A stretch of 64,000 nt of DNA from Ardenticatenaceae bacterium (GCA_020634245.1 JACKCC010000006.1:434001-498000), one strand, 5' to 3'. Shown: positions 51,396 through 60,777, counted from the first letter of the stretch. The notes: generated from the letters alone by a model not told the origin. Translations and numbers: made by a program.

Positions 51396-52586
51396 CTAGC
51401 GCACTTTTACCAGCCGCCCAATAGCAAATCCAATCAGGGCAACGGGAACCAGCCAGTAACCGGCTGATACCCAGCCAATCGATTCGACCAGCATGCCAAA
51501 AATGATTGGCGCGGCAAACATGCCCAAATTCTGCCCCATCATAATGACAGCCATACCTAACCCGGCCAACTGTGGTTTGCCCATTATTTCCGGAACGGCC
51601 GCAAAGGTTGCTGTGGGCACAGCGCCAACAATCAAGCCCTGGACAGCCATGAGGACAATGATCTGCCAGCCCACAACCTTGAAGGGCAGCATCATGATGG
51701 CGGCAATAGCGAGAAACGGCATCGTGAACAGCAGTTTGCGCGAGCCGATTTTGTCGGATAACCAGCCGGCCAGCGGCGCTGAGATCAAGACAAGCGCTGT
51801 GGATATACTGACAATCAGGGATGCATCGGTTAATGAATAGCCGCGTACTTCGACTAAAAATGTGGGGTAGTAAGTGACCAGCGGCATAAAAACCACATTG
51901 AACAAACAGAAGGTCAGGCCGAGCAGCCAAATGTTACGGTCGGCCAATACCTGGCGCAGCGGCAGCGGCGTGGTTTCTCTTTCGTGGTCAGTGGCAGACG
52001 GCGGTGTCCGCATCAATAGAGCGTAAAGCAGCAAGGCCACCAGAGCGAAGCCGGCGCTTAGCCACCAGACGGACTGCCAGCCCGCTGTTAGACCTAATTG
52101 AGGAGCGGTGATCATCATGATGATGCTGCCCACCGGAACCCAGGTAGCCCAAATGCCCATGGGCATGCCCTGTTTTTCCGGTGGGAACCAGAGGGCTAGA
52201 ACGGCCGGACCCACAACGGCAATCAATCCCATGCCCACGCCTTCGATGACGCGGCTGGTGAGCAGCAGACCCATGCTGCCGGACAAAGCGCCCAAACCTG
52301 CGCCAAGCACCAGGCTGCTAACGGCGATGACTCCGCTGGTCCTGGAGCCTAATTTTTGCAAGATGATACCGGCGGGCAGGGCCAGCAGGAAGCCGGTAAT
52401 GCTGAAGACGGACATCAGCAAGCCTGCCTGGCTTAACCCGATGTTAAAAGACTGCATCAAGATGGGCATGAGAGGCGGGACTTTGTTTTGGCTAAGGGGC
52501 GCAGCCACGCTGGCCAGAAAGACAATGATTAAGATGACCCAGGCGTAACGGGATACGGCCGTTTCCTCCACTTTTTCAGTTTGCAT
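51396..52586 (-). CDS. MFS transporter
   Basis: A 396-residue transporter with 12 predicted helices; the loop motif SDKIGSRK between helices is typical of the major facilitator superfamily. It is the most distal gene of the corrinoid operon, 109 bases after the uroporphyrinogen-decarboxylase-like gene, and could import the methylated substrate (inference). A hairpin at 52628-52664 lies before it. Confidence 0.88.
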   Translation of the reverse strand: MQTEKVEETAVSRYAWVILIIVFLASVAAPLSQNKVPPLMPILMQSFNIGLSQAGLLMSVFSITGFLLALPAGIILQKLGSRTSGVIAVSSLVLGAGLGALSGSMGLLLTSRVIEGVGMGLIAVVGPAVLALWFPPEKQGMPMGIWATWVPVGSIIMMITAPQLGLTAGWQSVWWLSAGFALVALLLYALLMRTPPSATDHERETTPLPLRQVLADRNIWLLGLTFCLFNVVFMPLVTYYPTFLVEVRGYSLTDASLIVSISTALVLISAPLAGWLSDKIGSRKLLFTMPFLAIAAIMMLPFKVVGWQIIVLMAVQGLIVGAVPTATFAAVPEIMGKPQLAGLGMAVIMMGQNLGMFAAPIIFGMLVESIGWVSAGYWLVPVALIGFAIGRLVKVR

Positions 52587-52627
52587 AGAATTGATTGCCT
52601 TATGATTTAGTAGATTGATGGTTGATT

Positions 52628-52664
52628 GACTGGAGACCGGCGATTGGCCAGCCGGTCTCCAGTC
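52628..52664. repeat. Intra-operon hairpin before the MFS gene
   Basis: Perfect 14-bp arms GACTGGAGACCGGC (52628-52641) and complement (52651-52664) with a 9-base loop, no T-run. It may reduce read-through into the transporter gene. Confidence 0.8.
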
Positions 52665-52695
52665 ATAAACAAAATTGAAAACGAACGTCAGCCGA

Positions 52696-54045
52696 TTAGT
52701 AAACGCCGTAGTCTCTGCCCGTATTCATCATGGCATGTAGATTCTCCACAGTCGTATGGTCGAGAACTGCACCGGTGGCCAGGGCGTACCCGCCATCTTT
52801 ACCGGCTGTGTCAATCAAATTTTTCACATAGTCAATAACTTCTTCCGGCTTCCCGGTATGCAGCAGCGAAGCGGGGACATTCCCGGCGATGGCGGCCCAA
52901 CCGCCAAAAAACTTTTTAGCGGCCGTCATATCCGTTTGATCAAAGTTCCAGTAAGTTGCTCCGGCCGGCAGTTGACTATCGGCAATGGTCTCCAGGCGGC
53001 TGTTGTATCCACCTTCCACCAAATTCCAGGGCACAAGCCCTTCAGCGATCAAGCCTTCAAGCACGGCTTTGTAAGTTGGCCAATAGAATTTCTTGAAGTC
53101 GGCATCGGACATAAAACCATCAGCCCCTTTATGCAGCGGGATGAAGACGAAGGGATTATTGTTCCCCGTTGCTGTCTGAATACCTAATTGGGTTGCAATG
53201 GGAACCAGCCGTTCAACGGCTGCAACTACCTTACCTGGCTGGCGGAACATGTCGAGCATAATCCCTCGCGTGCCGCGCATCGTGTCGCCGATGTAGTCGA
53301 ACGGGGCTTTGGTAAAGCCGCCGGGCAGCGCGGGCATACCAAATTTGGCTTGCAGATAACCATCGGCCTTACCCGATGCTTCGGCGTATTCCAGGGCGGC
53401 TTGTCCGGCTTCGATGAATGCCTTGAATGATTCCTGCACGGGCGGTAAACCGGCCGGAATCATCAAAGCGGGAGCCATAGGCAGTTCCATCGAAGCAAAG
53501 AAGGAGGGGAGCATCGCCCAGCCTTGCAGCGCGGAGAAGGCGCGTGGCATGTAGGTGCGCATGTAATATGCTTCCGGGTCGGCGATGAAACTGTCATATT
53601 CATCAGCTTGCATGTATTCGACTTCCAGGCATTGGAAATCGACATCTTTGCTTAAGCTGCCGCCAGGCCAGCGGTAAACCTGGTAGCCAAGTATGTCGAA
53701 AACTTTGCCGGGATTGAATGCGCCGGAAAAGATCAGGTAGTCCGGCTTGAATTCTTCATTGAATTTGTGCCAGGCAGCTGTATATTTTTCATAGTCATAC
53801 ATCACTTCATAAGGATTGATGCCGCCGAATTTGGCGAAGTAGCCGCCTATGAATGATGTAATTGGAACCCGGTCTGGTTTTTTGAGGTCGATCACATCTT
53901 TGATCCGTTGGGTGCGCAGTTTGTATTGGGCCTCTGCTTCAGGTGAGGCAAACTGGCGTCCTTCGGTTGACATCCAGGAAGCGAAGCGCGCTTCTCGTTT
54001 TTCTTGTGGTGAGAGTTTGGACCAGTTTTCTGGTTGAACGAACAT
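52696..54045 (-). CDS. Uroporphyrinogen-decarboxylase-family (MtaA-like) methyltransferase, copy 1
   Basis: A 449-residue TIM barrel. The N terminus (WSKLSPQEKREARF) and the C-terminal TYWNFDQTDMTAAKKFFGGWAAIAGNVPASLLHTGKPEEV mark the branch of the family that transfers methyl groups with corrinoid proteins, not the heme branch. It is related to copy 2 (55172-56500) over its length. It lies in the corrinoid operon and may demethylate the substrate or pass methyl groups to a thiol; which it does is not decidable. AGGAGG precedes the start. Confidence 0.85.
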   Translation of the reverse strand: MFVQPENWSKLSPQEKREARFASWMSTEGRQFASPEAEAQYKLRTQRIKDVIDLKKPDRVPITSFIGGYFAKFGGINPYEVMYDYEKYTAAWHKFNEEFKPDYLIFSGAFNPGKVFDILGYQVYRWPGGSLSKDVDFQCLEVEYMQADEYDSFIADPEAYYMRTYMPRAFSALQGWAMLPSFFASMELPMAPALMIPAGLPPVQESFKAFIEAGQAALEYAEASGKADGYLQAKFGMPALPGGFTKAPFDYIGDTMRGTRGIMLDMFRQPGKVVAAVERLVPIATQLGIQTATGNNNPFVFIPLHKGADGFMSDADFKKFYWPTYKAVLEGLIAEGLVPWNLVEGGYNSRLETIADSQLPAGATYWNFDQTDMTAAKKFFGGWAAIAGNVPASLLHTGKPEEVIDYVKNLIDTAGKDGGYALATGAVLDHTTVENLHAMMNTGRDYGVY

Positions 54046-54221
54046 TTTATGAACCTCCTATCCACTCTTTGGCTAGATTAGCGGCGGTTACGGCCGTACC
54101 CGTTTATCCCCGAGTTTGATCATGATCATCAATTTGACCGCCGTTGATAGTAAAAACGAGAGATGTTCGGGATGCTAACTTGGATGGCTCCCCCGTTTTC
54201 GTCAGAAATTAAACGCCCGAA

Positions 54222-55106
54222 TTATTTTTTGCTTAAAGCGATTTGGGCTGCACGCAGCGTATTTTCCATGAGCAAGGCGATGGTCATGGGGCCAACCCCG
54301 CCGGGAACCGGGGTGATGGCTCCGGCAACTTCTTTGGCACTGTCATATTCCACATCGCCAACCAGCCGGTAACCGCGCTTTTTCGTTGCATCTTCTTTTT
54401 GGTTAATACCCACGTCGATAACGGCCGCACCGGGCTTAACCATATCGCCGGTAATCATCTCCGCCCAGCCGATGGCCGCGACGAGGATGTCGGCGTTACG
54501 GGTGTGGGCGGCCAAATCTTTAGTGCGGCTGTGGCAGATGGTGACGGTGGCGTTGGCCTTTTGCAACAGCATCGCCATCGGTAAGCCAACAATGTTGGAA
54601 CGGCCGACGATGACCGCTTCTTTGCCGTTAGGATCAATGCCGCTTTCTTTCAAAAGCCGCATACAGCCGGCAGGCGTACAAGGCACAAACAGCGGATTGC
54701 GTCCTTTCATCGCTAAACGGCCGATATTGACCGGATGGAATCCATCAACATCTTTTTCCAGGTCAATGGTGTTGAGTACCGCTTCCTCATCCAGGTGTTT
54801 GGGCAGCGGTAGCTGCACCAAAATACCGTTTACGTCAGGATCGGCATTCAATTTGGCGACCAACGCTTCGACTTCTTCCTGAGTGGCGTCGGCAGGCAGC
54901 GTGTGACCGATGGAGCGGATGCCCAGCTTTTCGCAGGTGCGCTGTTTCATACCGACGTAGGTTGCTGAAGCCGGGTCTTCGCCGACGAGAACTGTGGCCA
55001 ATCCAGGTACGTAGCCGTGTTCTTCTTTCATTTGGGCAACGGCTTGTTTGACTTCTTCTTGAACCTTTGCGCCAATAGAAGTTCCATCAATGATTTGTGC
55101 TGTCAT
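54222..55106 (-). CDS. folD: Methylene-THF dehydrogenase / methenyl-THF cyclohydrolase
   Basis: FolD (294 residues) interconverts methylene-, methenyl- and formyl-tetrahydrofolate. Motifs: YVGMKQRTCEKLGI (catalytic Lys region), QLPLPKHLDEEAVLNTIDLEKDVDGFHPVN, and GRSNIVGLPMAMLL for NADP. The ATG at 55106 is used. Its place inside the corrinoid operon shows that released methyl groups are probably oxidised or assimilated through tetrahydrofolate. The start has AAGGAT upstream. Confidence 0.95.
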   Translation of the reverse strand: MTAQIIDGTSIGAKVQEEVKQAVAQMKEEHGYVPGLATVLVGEDPASATYVGMKQRTCEKLGIRSIGHTLPADATQEEVEALVAKLNADPDVNGILVQLPLPKHLDEEAVLNTIDLEKDVDGFHPVNIGRLAMKGRNPLFVPCTPAGCMRLLKESGIDPNGKEAVIVGRSNIVGLPMAMLLQKANATVTICHSRTKDLAAHTRNADILVAAIGWAEMITGDMVKPGAAVIDVGINQKEDATKKRGYRLVGDVEYDSAKEVAGAITPVPGGVGPMTIALLMENTLRAAQIALSKK

Positions 55107-55127
55107 TGTTTTGTTATCCTTTGATGC

Positions 55128-55159
55128 AGGTCCGCACACCAATTGTGGTGTACGGACCT
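55128..55159. repeat. Intra-operon hairpin between folD and the next gene
   Basis: Arms AGGTCCGCACACCA (55128-55141) and TGGTGTACGGACCT (55146-55159) pair with one mismatch around a 4-base loop. No T-run follows. Confidence 0.78.
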
Positions 55160-55171
55160 ATGAAAACAGGG

Positions 55172-56500
55172 TTACTTTTTGACGGCATCCAAGAAAGCAC
55201 GTAGCTTTTCGTCAGTGGTATTTTCAAAGTAGCATCCATGAGCCAATATATAGGCTGGTGCATCTTCAAACAATTCCACCAAATTGTCACAGTAAGCGCG
55301 AACTTCATCTGTCGTGCCGGTGGCCATCAACGAGGCAGGGACGTTCCCGGCAATGATGAATTTATCGCTCAGAATTTCTTTGACCGGCCCCATTTCAGTT
55401 TGGTCGAAGTGACACACCAGGGATTTTTCCGGCATTTCAGCCAGATTTTCCAGCCGTTTATTGTAGGAACCTTCAATGAACAGGTAGCTGGTGATGCCTT
55501 CTTCGTATAAGCCCATCATCACTTGCTTCCAGGTGGGCCAATAAAACTTCTCGAACTGTGCTTGAGACATGAATGCATCGGCACCTTTGTGCAGTACGTA
55601 CATCGCTGCGGGTGCGCCGGAACGGTCACTGGCACCCACAATCGCATTGATTAGAACCGGTACGTAAGCTTCGCAAGCAGCTAGCAGATCATCCGGTCGC
55701 CGGTACATATCAGTCAAGATGCCCTTTGTGCCGCGCAGCGTATCGCCCAGGTAATCGAAGGGAGTCTTGACGATATTGAAGCCCATGCTGGGGAAGCCTT
55801 CCGCCGCAATCATGCCCATCGTTTGCCCAACTGCGCCTAATACCTTCATCAATTCACCGGCCGCTTCCATCATTTTTTGAAGCATTTCCTGGAAAGGCGG
55901 CATGGCAAACGGTAATAGCAGGTCAATGGTATCGACGCTTTCTGAGATGCGCGGGAAGTCTGGCAGCATAGCCATTGGGGCTAACGCACTGTACGCACGC
56001 GGCAGGTATTTTTTGAGCCAGAATGCGGTGGGATCGGCGGCGAACTCTTTATATTCGCTCGCCATCATATATTCACCCTCCACTGCCTGGATGACTAAAT
56101 TTTCAGGTAGTTTCTGACCGCCCCAGACATAGGTCTGGAAATCCAATATGTCCCAAGATTTGCCGGGATAGGGCAGCATACCAACGGCAACATCCGGCTG
56201 GAATTCGCGGTGAAATTCTACGTAAGGTTCAAGCATTTTATCGTGGCCGTAGACGAAGTCGACACCCGTAAGCCCTTTACGGCGGCCAACATATTCGTTA
56301 GCGCCCATGAAGGCATCTGCAATGGGGCGGTCATGCGGCTCCATGTCGTAGATTTTTCGTAAACGGCCGATACGCTCTTTATAGTTTGCTTCTGCTTCAG
56401 GGCTGGCGAACTGAACCGGGGCATTTTGCCAGGCATCCAGGCGGATTTTGCGCCGTTCAAGAGGGGTCAATTTGTTCCAGTTATCAGGTCTTGTAAACAT
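55172..56500 (-). CDS. Uroporphyrinogen-decarboxylase-family methyltransferase, copy 2
   Basis: A 442-residue paralogue of the copy at 52696-54045: both start MF-x-x-P-x-NW-x-KL(S/T)P and end with FDQTxM / IAGNVPASL signatures. The ATG at 56500 has AAAGGAG upstream. It lies between the corrinoid protein and folD. Two different family members in one operon suggest separate substrate-facing and acceptor-facing roles, or two substrates. No methylamine (MtmB/MttB) methyltransferase is present. Confidence 0.85.
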   Translation of the reverse strand: MFTRPDNWNKLTPLERRKIRLDAWQNAPVQFASPEAEANYKERIGRLRKIYDMEPHDRPIADAFMGANEYVGRRKGLTGVDFVYGHDKMLEPYVEFHREFQPDVAVGMLPYPGKSWDILDFQTYVWGGQKLPENLVIQAVEGEYMMASEYKEFAADPTAFWLKKYLPRAYSALAPMAMLPDFPRISESVDTIDLLLPFAMPPFQEMLQKMMEAAGELMKVLGAVGQTMGMIAAEGFPSMGFNIVKTPFDYLGDTLRGTKGILTDMYRRPDDLLAACEAYVPVLINAIVGASDRSGAPAAMYVLHKGADAFMSQAQFEKFYWPTWKQVMMGLYEEGITSYLFIEGSYNKRLENLAEMPEKSLVCHFDQTEMGPVKEILSDKFIIAGNVPASLMATGTTDEVRAYCDNLVELFEDAPAYILAHGCYFENTTDEKLRAFLDAVKK

Positions 56501-56516
56501 TTTTACTCCTTTTTGT

Positions 56517-57134
56517 TTATGCCCAGTTTTTGGCCAGGGCGACGGCGGCCATGGCGTCACGGCCGTATGCGTCTGCACCAGTGTATTCCCGAATCTGCTC
56601 ATCAATCTGGCCGCCGCCAATCATGATTTTGACGTCCATACCGGCGTCTTTGAAGGCGGCGACGGTGGCTTTCATCGGGTCGTAGGCCAGTGTGAGGAAG
56701 CCGCTGAGTCCCACAATGGTGGCTCCGGTTTCCTTGACCGCTTCGACGAATTTGGCCGGCGGTACGTCCACCCCCAGGTCGGTGACTTCAAAGCCGTTCA
56801 AATCGAGCATAAAGGCTACGATGTCTTTGGCGATGTCATGAATGTCGCCTTCTACCGTGCCGATGACGATTTTGCCCAGCTTTTCACTGGCGGCTTCTTC
56901 GGCCATGCGCGGCTTCAAAATGTCGGAAACGGAGGTCATCATTTCGCCGGCCAGAATCAGCTCCGGGATGAACGCTTCACCCGTCTCGAACCGCTTGCCG
57001 ATGACATCCATCGCGTCTTTGCAGGCGTTGAGAATGTCCAGCGGAGAAGCGCCACTATCGAGCAATTCGTTGGTGATCTTCAGCGCATCGTCCTCACGCA
57101 TCTCAGTAATCGCATTAATTAATTCTTGTGACAT
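56517..57134 (-). CDS. Corrinoid protein with altered B12-ligand motif
   Basis: A 205-residue cobalamin-binding methyl carrier: a helical cap (about 1-85) and a B12-binding Rossmann domain (about 90-205). The B12 ligand motif is GDIHDIAKDIV; His is present but the usual glycine of DxHxxG is Ala, whereas the second corrinoid protein (61673-62347) keeps it (GDIHDIGKNNL). The following VGLSGFLTL and IMIGGGQID motifs are typical. It should shuttle methyl groups between the operon's methyltransferases. The ATG at 57134 has AGGAG upstream. Confidence 0.9.
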   Translation of the reverse strand: MSQELINAITEMREDDALKITNELLDSGASPLDILNACKDAMDVIGKRFETGEAFIPELILAGEMMTSVSDILKPRMAEEAASEKLGKIVIGTVEGDIHDIAKDIVAFMLDLNGFEVTDLGVDVPPAKFVEAVKETGATIVGLSGFLTLAYDPMKATVAAFKDAGMDVKIMIGGGQIDEQIREYTGADAYGRDAMAAVALAKNWA

Positions 57135-57202
57135 GTTTAACTCCTTTTTTCGTCTCAATCTTCTAAAAAACTCTTTTTATAACCATACAGCTTTGTCGAG
57201 GG

Positions 57203-57241
57203 CTGAGCCTGTTGAAGCCTGACTGCTTTCGACAGGTTCAG
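57203..57241. repeat. TGAGCCTGTCGAAG-type inverted pair
   Basis: CTGAGCCTGTTGAAG (57203-57217) facing CTTTCGACAGGTTCAG (57226-57241), between the methyl-THF methyltransferase and corrinoid genes. It may act as an mRNA stem in the operon. Confidence 0.8.
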
Positions 57242-57265
57242 GCAACGGCTTCTATAGTTACTTGT

Positions 57266-58060
57266 TCATTCAAACAGGCCCTTGCGAGAGGCCCGAACAT
57301 AGTTCAAACAATGCTTGTCTTGACCCAACAGAAGCTCAGCTGTGATGGCGGCGGCAACCAGTTCTTTATCCAGCGGATCCATAATGGCGCTGTCCAATCC
57401 AGCTTGCATGGCCAAAATCAAAAAAGCCCGATTAATTTGCTTGCGGGCAGGCAAGCCGAAGGAGATGTTACTGAGGCCCATGGTGAAATGCACTTCCGGA
57501 TATTTGGCATGTACGGCGCGGATAGTGTCACAGGCGATGATGGCACTTTGGTTCATCGTAGCGATGGTTAGAGCCAGAGGGTCCACGTAGACTTTGTTAT
57601 CGGCCACGCCAGCGGTGCGGGTGGCTTCCATGACCTTTTCGATTACTTCCATTCGCTTTTCGAACGTTTCCGGGATTTTCTTGTCATCCATGGCCAGGGC
57701 GATGACTTCGCAGCCATGTTCGGCGACGATGGGCAGAATTTTTTCCAGCCGATCTGGTTCGCCGCTGATGGAATTGATCATGGGCGTTTTGTTAACGGCT
57801 TTGATGGCCACATTTAAGGCGGCCGGATTGGCGCTGTCCAGGCATAAAGGCGTGTCGACGACTGACTGGATGTTTTCGATCAGCCAGATTAAATCGTCCG
57901 GTTCTTTTTCGGGGTGGGTTCCGGCGTTCACATCCAGCCAGCTGGAACCGGCATCAGCCTGTTTTTGGGCCAATTCCTTGATGAATTCAGCATCACGCTC
58001 AGCAATAGCCTGCGCGACTCGTTTTCTTGTTCCGTTGATTTTTTCACCGATGATTTTCAT
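57266..58060 (-). CDS. Methyltetrahydrofolate:corrinoid methyltransferase
   Basis: A 264-residue pterin-binding TIM barrel. Motifs: IIGEKINGTRK at the N terminus, WLDVNAGTHPEKE (about 41-53), LDSANPAALNVA and MGLSNISFGLPARK. It moves methyl groups from methyl-corrinoid to tetrahydrofolate, linking the corrinoid protein to FolD. GGGAG lies before the ATG. It differs from the 17010 copy, having no Arg-rich tail. Confidence 0.92.
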   Translation of the reverse strand: MKIIGEKINGTRKRVAQAIAERDAEFIKELAQKQADAGSSWLDVNAGTHPEKEPDDLIWLIENIQSVVDTPLCLDSANPAALNVAIKAVNKTPMINSISGEPDRLEKILPIVAEHGCEVIALAMDDKKIPETFEKRMEVIEKVMEATRTAGVADNKVYVDPLALTIATMNQSAIIACDTIRAVHAKYPEVHFTMGLSNISFGLPARKQINRAFLILAMQAGLDSAIMDPLDKELVAAAITAELLLGQDKHCLNYVRASRKGLFE

Positions 58061-58087
58061 AGAGCACTCCCTTTTCTTTGTTTTTTG

Positions 58088-58160
58088 GTAATCGGTAATC
58101 GGTGAACAGTAGCTGGTAATCGGATTACTGCTTACCGCTCACTGTTCACTGTTTACTGAA
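58088..58160. repeat. Long heptamer-period repeat
   Basis: About eleven 7-base units in register (ggtaatc ggtaatc ggtgaac agtagct ggtaatc ggattac tgcttac cgctcac tgttcac tgtttac). The stop and last codons of the RACo-like gene (58139) lie inside it, so its final SVNSEQ residues are repeat-derived. Confidence 0.85.
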
Positions 58161-59986
58161 TCTGGGAACAGCATCCCCAGGGCAAACTTGCGGCTGAACT
58201 GGGGGTAGACGGTCAGTTCGTTGTAAACGGTATTGTGGGCGATTTGTTCGGCGCGCTGGCGGGCCTGACGCGAAATGAGCATCCATTTGGCCCCAATAAC
58301 GGCCGCATTGCCGACCTGTTTGTACTGCGCGTTGGGCAGTTCCGGGAACAGGCCCATAGCGATAGCGCTTTTGACGTTTAGGAAAGAGCCAAAGGCGCCG
58401 GCGATGATGACTTCATCTACTTCTTCCGGGGTGGTGTCGGTAGATTCGAGCAGGATTTGCAGCCCGGCATGGATAGCGCCTTTGGCCAGTTGGATTTCGT
58501 TGACGTCTTTCTGGGTGATTGTTACATCCCGGCTGCTGCCACTGTGAGAAGCAGGAACAAGGAGGAATTCAGAACCGAAACGGCCGTTTCCCACCCGTCT
58601 ATTCTCTTTATCAAACCGGCCCCGTTGATTGATCAGTCCAGACTTGTACAGTTCGGCCATCACGTCCACAATACCCGACCCGCACAGCCCAACGGCCGGA
58701 ACGTCGTCAATCGTCGTCAGTTCCACACCGGCTGGCGTGATTCTGACCTTTTCGATAGCGCCGGAGGCGGCGCGCATTCCGTCGCTGATGTGCGCGCCTT
58801 CAAAGGCCGGGCCAGAGGCGCAGGAAGCCGAGGTCAGGAAGGCCGCGCCCGGTTTGCAGATGGCGATTTCGGTGTTTGTGCCAATGTCTACACCGAGTAC
58901 AATTTTGTCGTGCTGATCTAGGTCACTGGCCAGGATCATGGCCACGTGATCCGCGCCGACAAAGCCGCCGATGCAAGGCGGGACGTAGACGTGCGCCCCG
59001 GCGGCCATCGTCAAATTCAATTCAGCGGCGGGAACGTCTACGGCCGTACCCACGGCAGCGACGTAGGGAGCTTTAGCCAGTTGGCTTACCGGCAGTTGCA
59101 GCAGCAGGTGGGTCATGGCCGTGTTACCGACGATGCAGGCATCGACGACCTGTTCTGGCGTTGCGCCAGCCTGGGTGGTGAGTTCATTGAGTAAGTCGTT
59201 CAATGTCTCTTGGACTTTGGCGGCCATGACCCGCCCGCCTTCGCTGTTGCGGTAGACGTGGTTGAGACGGCTGATGACGTCTTCGCCGTAGCCGATTTGG
59301 GGGTTGGGTGCGCCGGCAGCAGCGAGATCGGCTCCGGTTTCCAGGTCTACCAGATAAGCGGCTATTTTGGTGGTGCCCAGATCGACGGCGAAGCCTAACG
59401 GCCGTTTCTCCGGTGCAGCCAGTCCTACAATCTCCCGATCATGCACAAAAACCGTCACCCGCCAATCGTTTGCCCGTAGAATGGTCGAGATGGTACGGAG
59501 CACAGAGGTTGTGGCGTAGACGTCATGCAGACCGTATGTTTTGGCCAGTTCATCGGCCATTCGCGTAAAGTCGGGGCGAATATCTTCCAGTGTGGGGGAA
59601 ATCAATTCAACAGCATAGGCCCGAATCATGGGCTCGGGTTCAATTTCCTGCAAGTCGCTGGCAATTTGCAGCCGCTGCCCGGTAATGAGCGATTCACGCG
59701 GGATTTGTACGGTCACGTCAGACAGCGGATAAGTGCAGCAGGCCAGCCGTTCCCCTTGTTTTAATTCCAGTTCGCTGAGAATAAATTCTTCATCAAAATT
59801 GGGCGGTGTGGCTTCCCCGGAAAGCAGAACGATGCGGCATTGGCCGCAGTTGCCTTCGCCGCCGCAGGCCGAAGCTAAATCAATCCCCGATTCCCGCGCC
59901 GCTTCAAATAAACTAACACCCGATGAAGCAGTTACGCGCTTGCCAATCGGCTGAAATTGAATTTGAAATGATTCATCATTACGCAT
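58139..59986 (-). CDS. RACo-like corrinoid activator (DUF4445, ferredoxin plus ASKHA domain)
   Basis: A 615-residue ATP-dependent reductive activator that rescues inactive cob(II)alamin in corrinoid proteins. An N-terminal plant-type [2Fe-2S] domain has ACGGEGNCGQC and ACC (about 40-85); the ASKHA ATPase follows, with LGTTKIAAYLVDLETG, VGNTAMTHLL, LGVDIGTNTEI and EVIIAGAFGSFLN. Its C terminus (SVNSEQ) is repeat-encoded. The start overlaps the DUF1638 stop by eight bases. It has the same arrangement as O-demethylase and methylamine systems. Confidence 0.93.
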   Translation of the reverse strand: MRNDESFQIQFQPIGKRVTASSGVSLFEAARESGIDLASACGGEGNCGQCRIVLLSGEATPPNFDEEFILSELELKQGERLACCTYPLSDVTVQIPRESLITGQRLQIASDLQEIEPEPMIRAYAVELISPTLEDIRPDFTRMADELAKTYGLHDVYATTSVLRTISTILRANDWRVTVFVHDREIVGLAAPEKRPLGFAVDLGTTKIAAYLVDLETGADLAAAGAPNPQIGYGEDVISRLNHVYRNSEGGRVMAAKVQETLNDLLNELTTQAGATPEQVVDACIVGNTAMTHLLLQLPVSQLAKAPYVAAVGTAVDVPAAELNLTMAAGAHVYVPPCIGGFVGADHVAMILASDLDQHDKIVLGVDIGTNTEIAICKPGAAFLTSASCASGPAFEGAHISDGMRAASGAIEKVRITPAGVELTTIDDVPAVGLCGSGIVDVMAELYKSGLINQRGRFDKENRRVGNGRFGSEFLLVPASHSGSSRDVTITQKDVNEIQLAKGAIHAGLQILLESTDTTPEEVDEVIIAGAFGSFLNVKSAIAMGLFPELPNAQYKQVGNAAVIGAKWMLISRQARQRAEQIAHNTVYNELTVYPQFSRKFALGMLFPDSVNSEQ

Positions 59987-60710
59987 CGGGGTTTTTCCTC
60001 AAAGGCGAATTAGTGGAATACAGGCTGAGATTGTTCGTGGTTGCCGCCGTGGTTTTGAAATCGGTGTATTTGATGGTTTGGCCTGGTTGAGCAACGACAA
60101 AATCATCATCCCAGGGACCATAGAGGGTGCGGTAAATCAGGCTGTTGGAACCCTTTACTTCCTCAAAGCGCAGGTTGAATTTTTCAGCAACTTTGCGGGC
60201 GTAATCGCGGTAATAATCCTGGTTTTCGGTGCCGGTATCGATGTAGACCAACCGCTTGTAATTGTTCAGCATAATGCGCATGATGCGTTCGGCCCGTTCC
60301 TGGCCATATTTTTCGACGGAGCGATTGTATTCATCTAAAAGGGTATCGCTGACTTCGATCCAGCCTTTGGTGAGGTAGTAGGTCCCGGGTTCTTTTTGAT
60401 GTTCGTTGTCGTAAGCTTCGCGGGAGCCAAGGAAGCAGGCGATGCAGTCATCAACGCGGGGAACGACAACGGTACAGTTTCTAGATTGCAGGCCAACAAC
60501 GGCCATGGAGCAGAGGCCGTAGCCCAGAATGAGGGTATCATAATTGGAACAGGCGGCATCAATGGCTTCTTGCAAACGGGTTTTGAGACTGCCGGGGACT
60601 AAATGGAGTCCAAAATCGAGGACTTCGTAGTCGATTTCGGATGGCATGAGCGGCAGCATCTCTTCGATGACGGTAGCGCAAGCGATGACTTTAGTACGGC
60701 CGTTTCCCAT
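59979..60710 (-). CDS. DUF1638 family protein
   Basis: A 243-residue protein of DUF1638, found next to corrinoid methyltransferase genes. Conserved cysteines: IACATVIEE, GYGLCSMAV and DDCIACFLGS, a possible metal site; also VYIDTG. It is the first gene of the operon. MGNGR at the N terminus is encoded by an ACGGCCGT copy. Function unknown. Its promoter region contains duplicate operators. Confidence 0.85.
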   Translation of the reverse strand: MGNGRTKVIACATVIEEMLPLMPSEIDYEVLDFGLHLVPGSLKTRLQEAIDAACSNYDTLILGYGLCSMAVVGLQSRNCTVVVPRVDDCIACFLGSREAYDNEHQKEPGTYYLTKGWIEVSDTLLDEYNRSVEKYGQERAERIMRIMLNNYKRLVYIDTGTENQDYYRDYARKVAEKFNLRFEEVKGSNSLIYRTLYGPWDDDFVVAQPGQTIKYTDFKTTAATTNNLSLYSTNSPLRKNPDA

Positions 60711-60758
60711 GATTTACACTCTTTTTCCCGGTATATTGTCTAAACTGCCCAAAACTTA

Positions 60759-60777
60759 TATACTTATATAGGGAAGT
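60759..60777. promoter_or_regulatory. Candidate GntR operator, copy 1
   Basis: The 19-base word TATACTTATATAGGGAAGT with half-sites ACTT and AAGT. Identical to the copy at 60795-60813. The best candidate binding site of the adjacent GntR regulator. Confidence 0.7.

Noticed and set aside
58088..58160. CRISPR array
   Set aside because: Units are only 7 bases with no spacers of 25-40 bases and no cas genes nearby.
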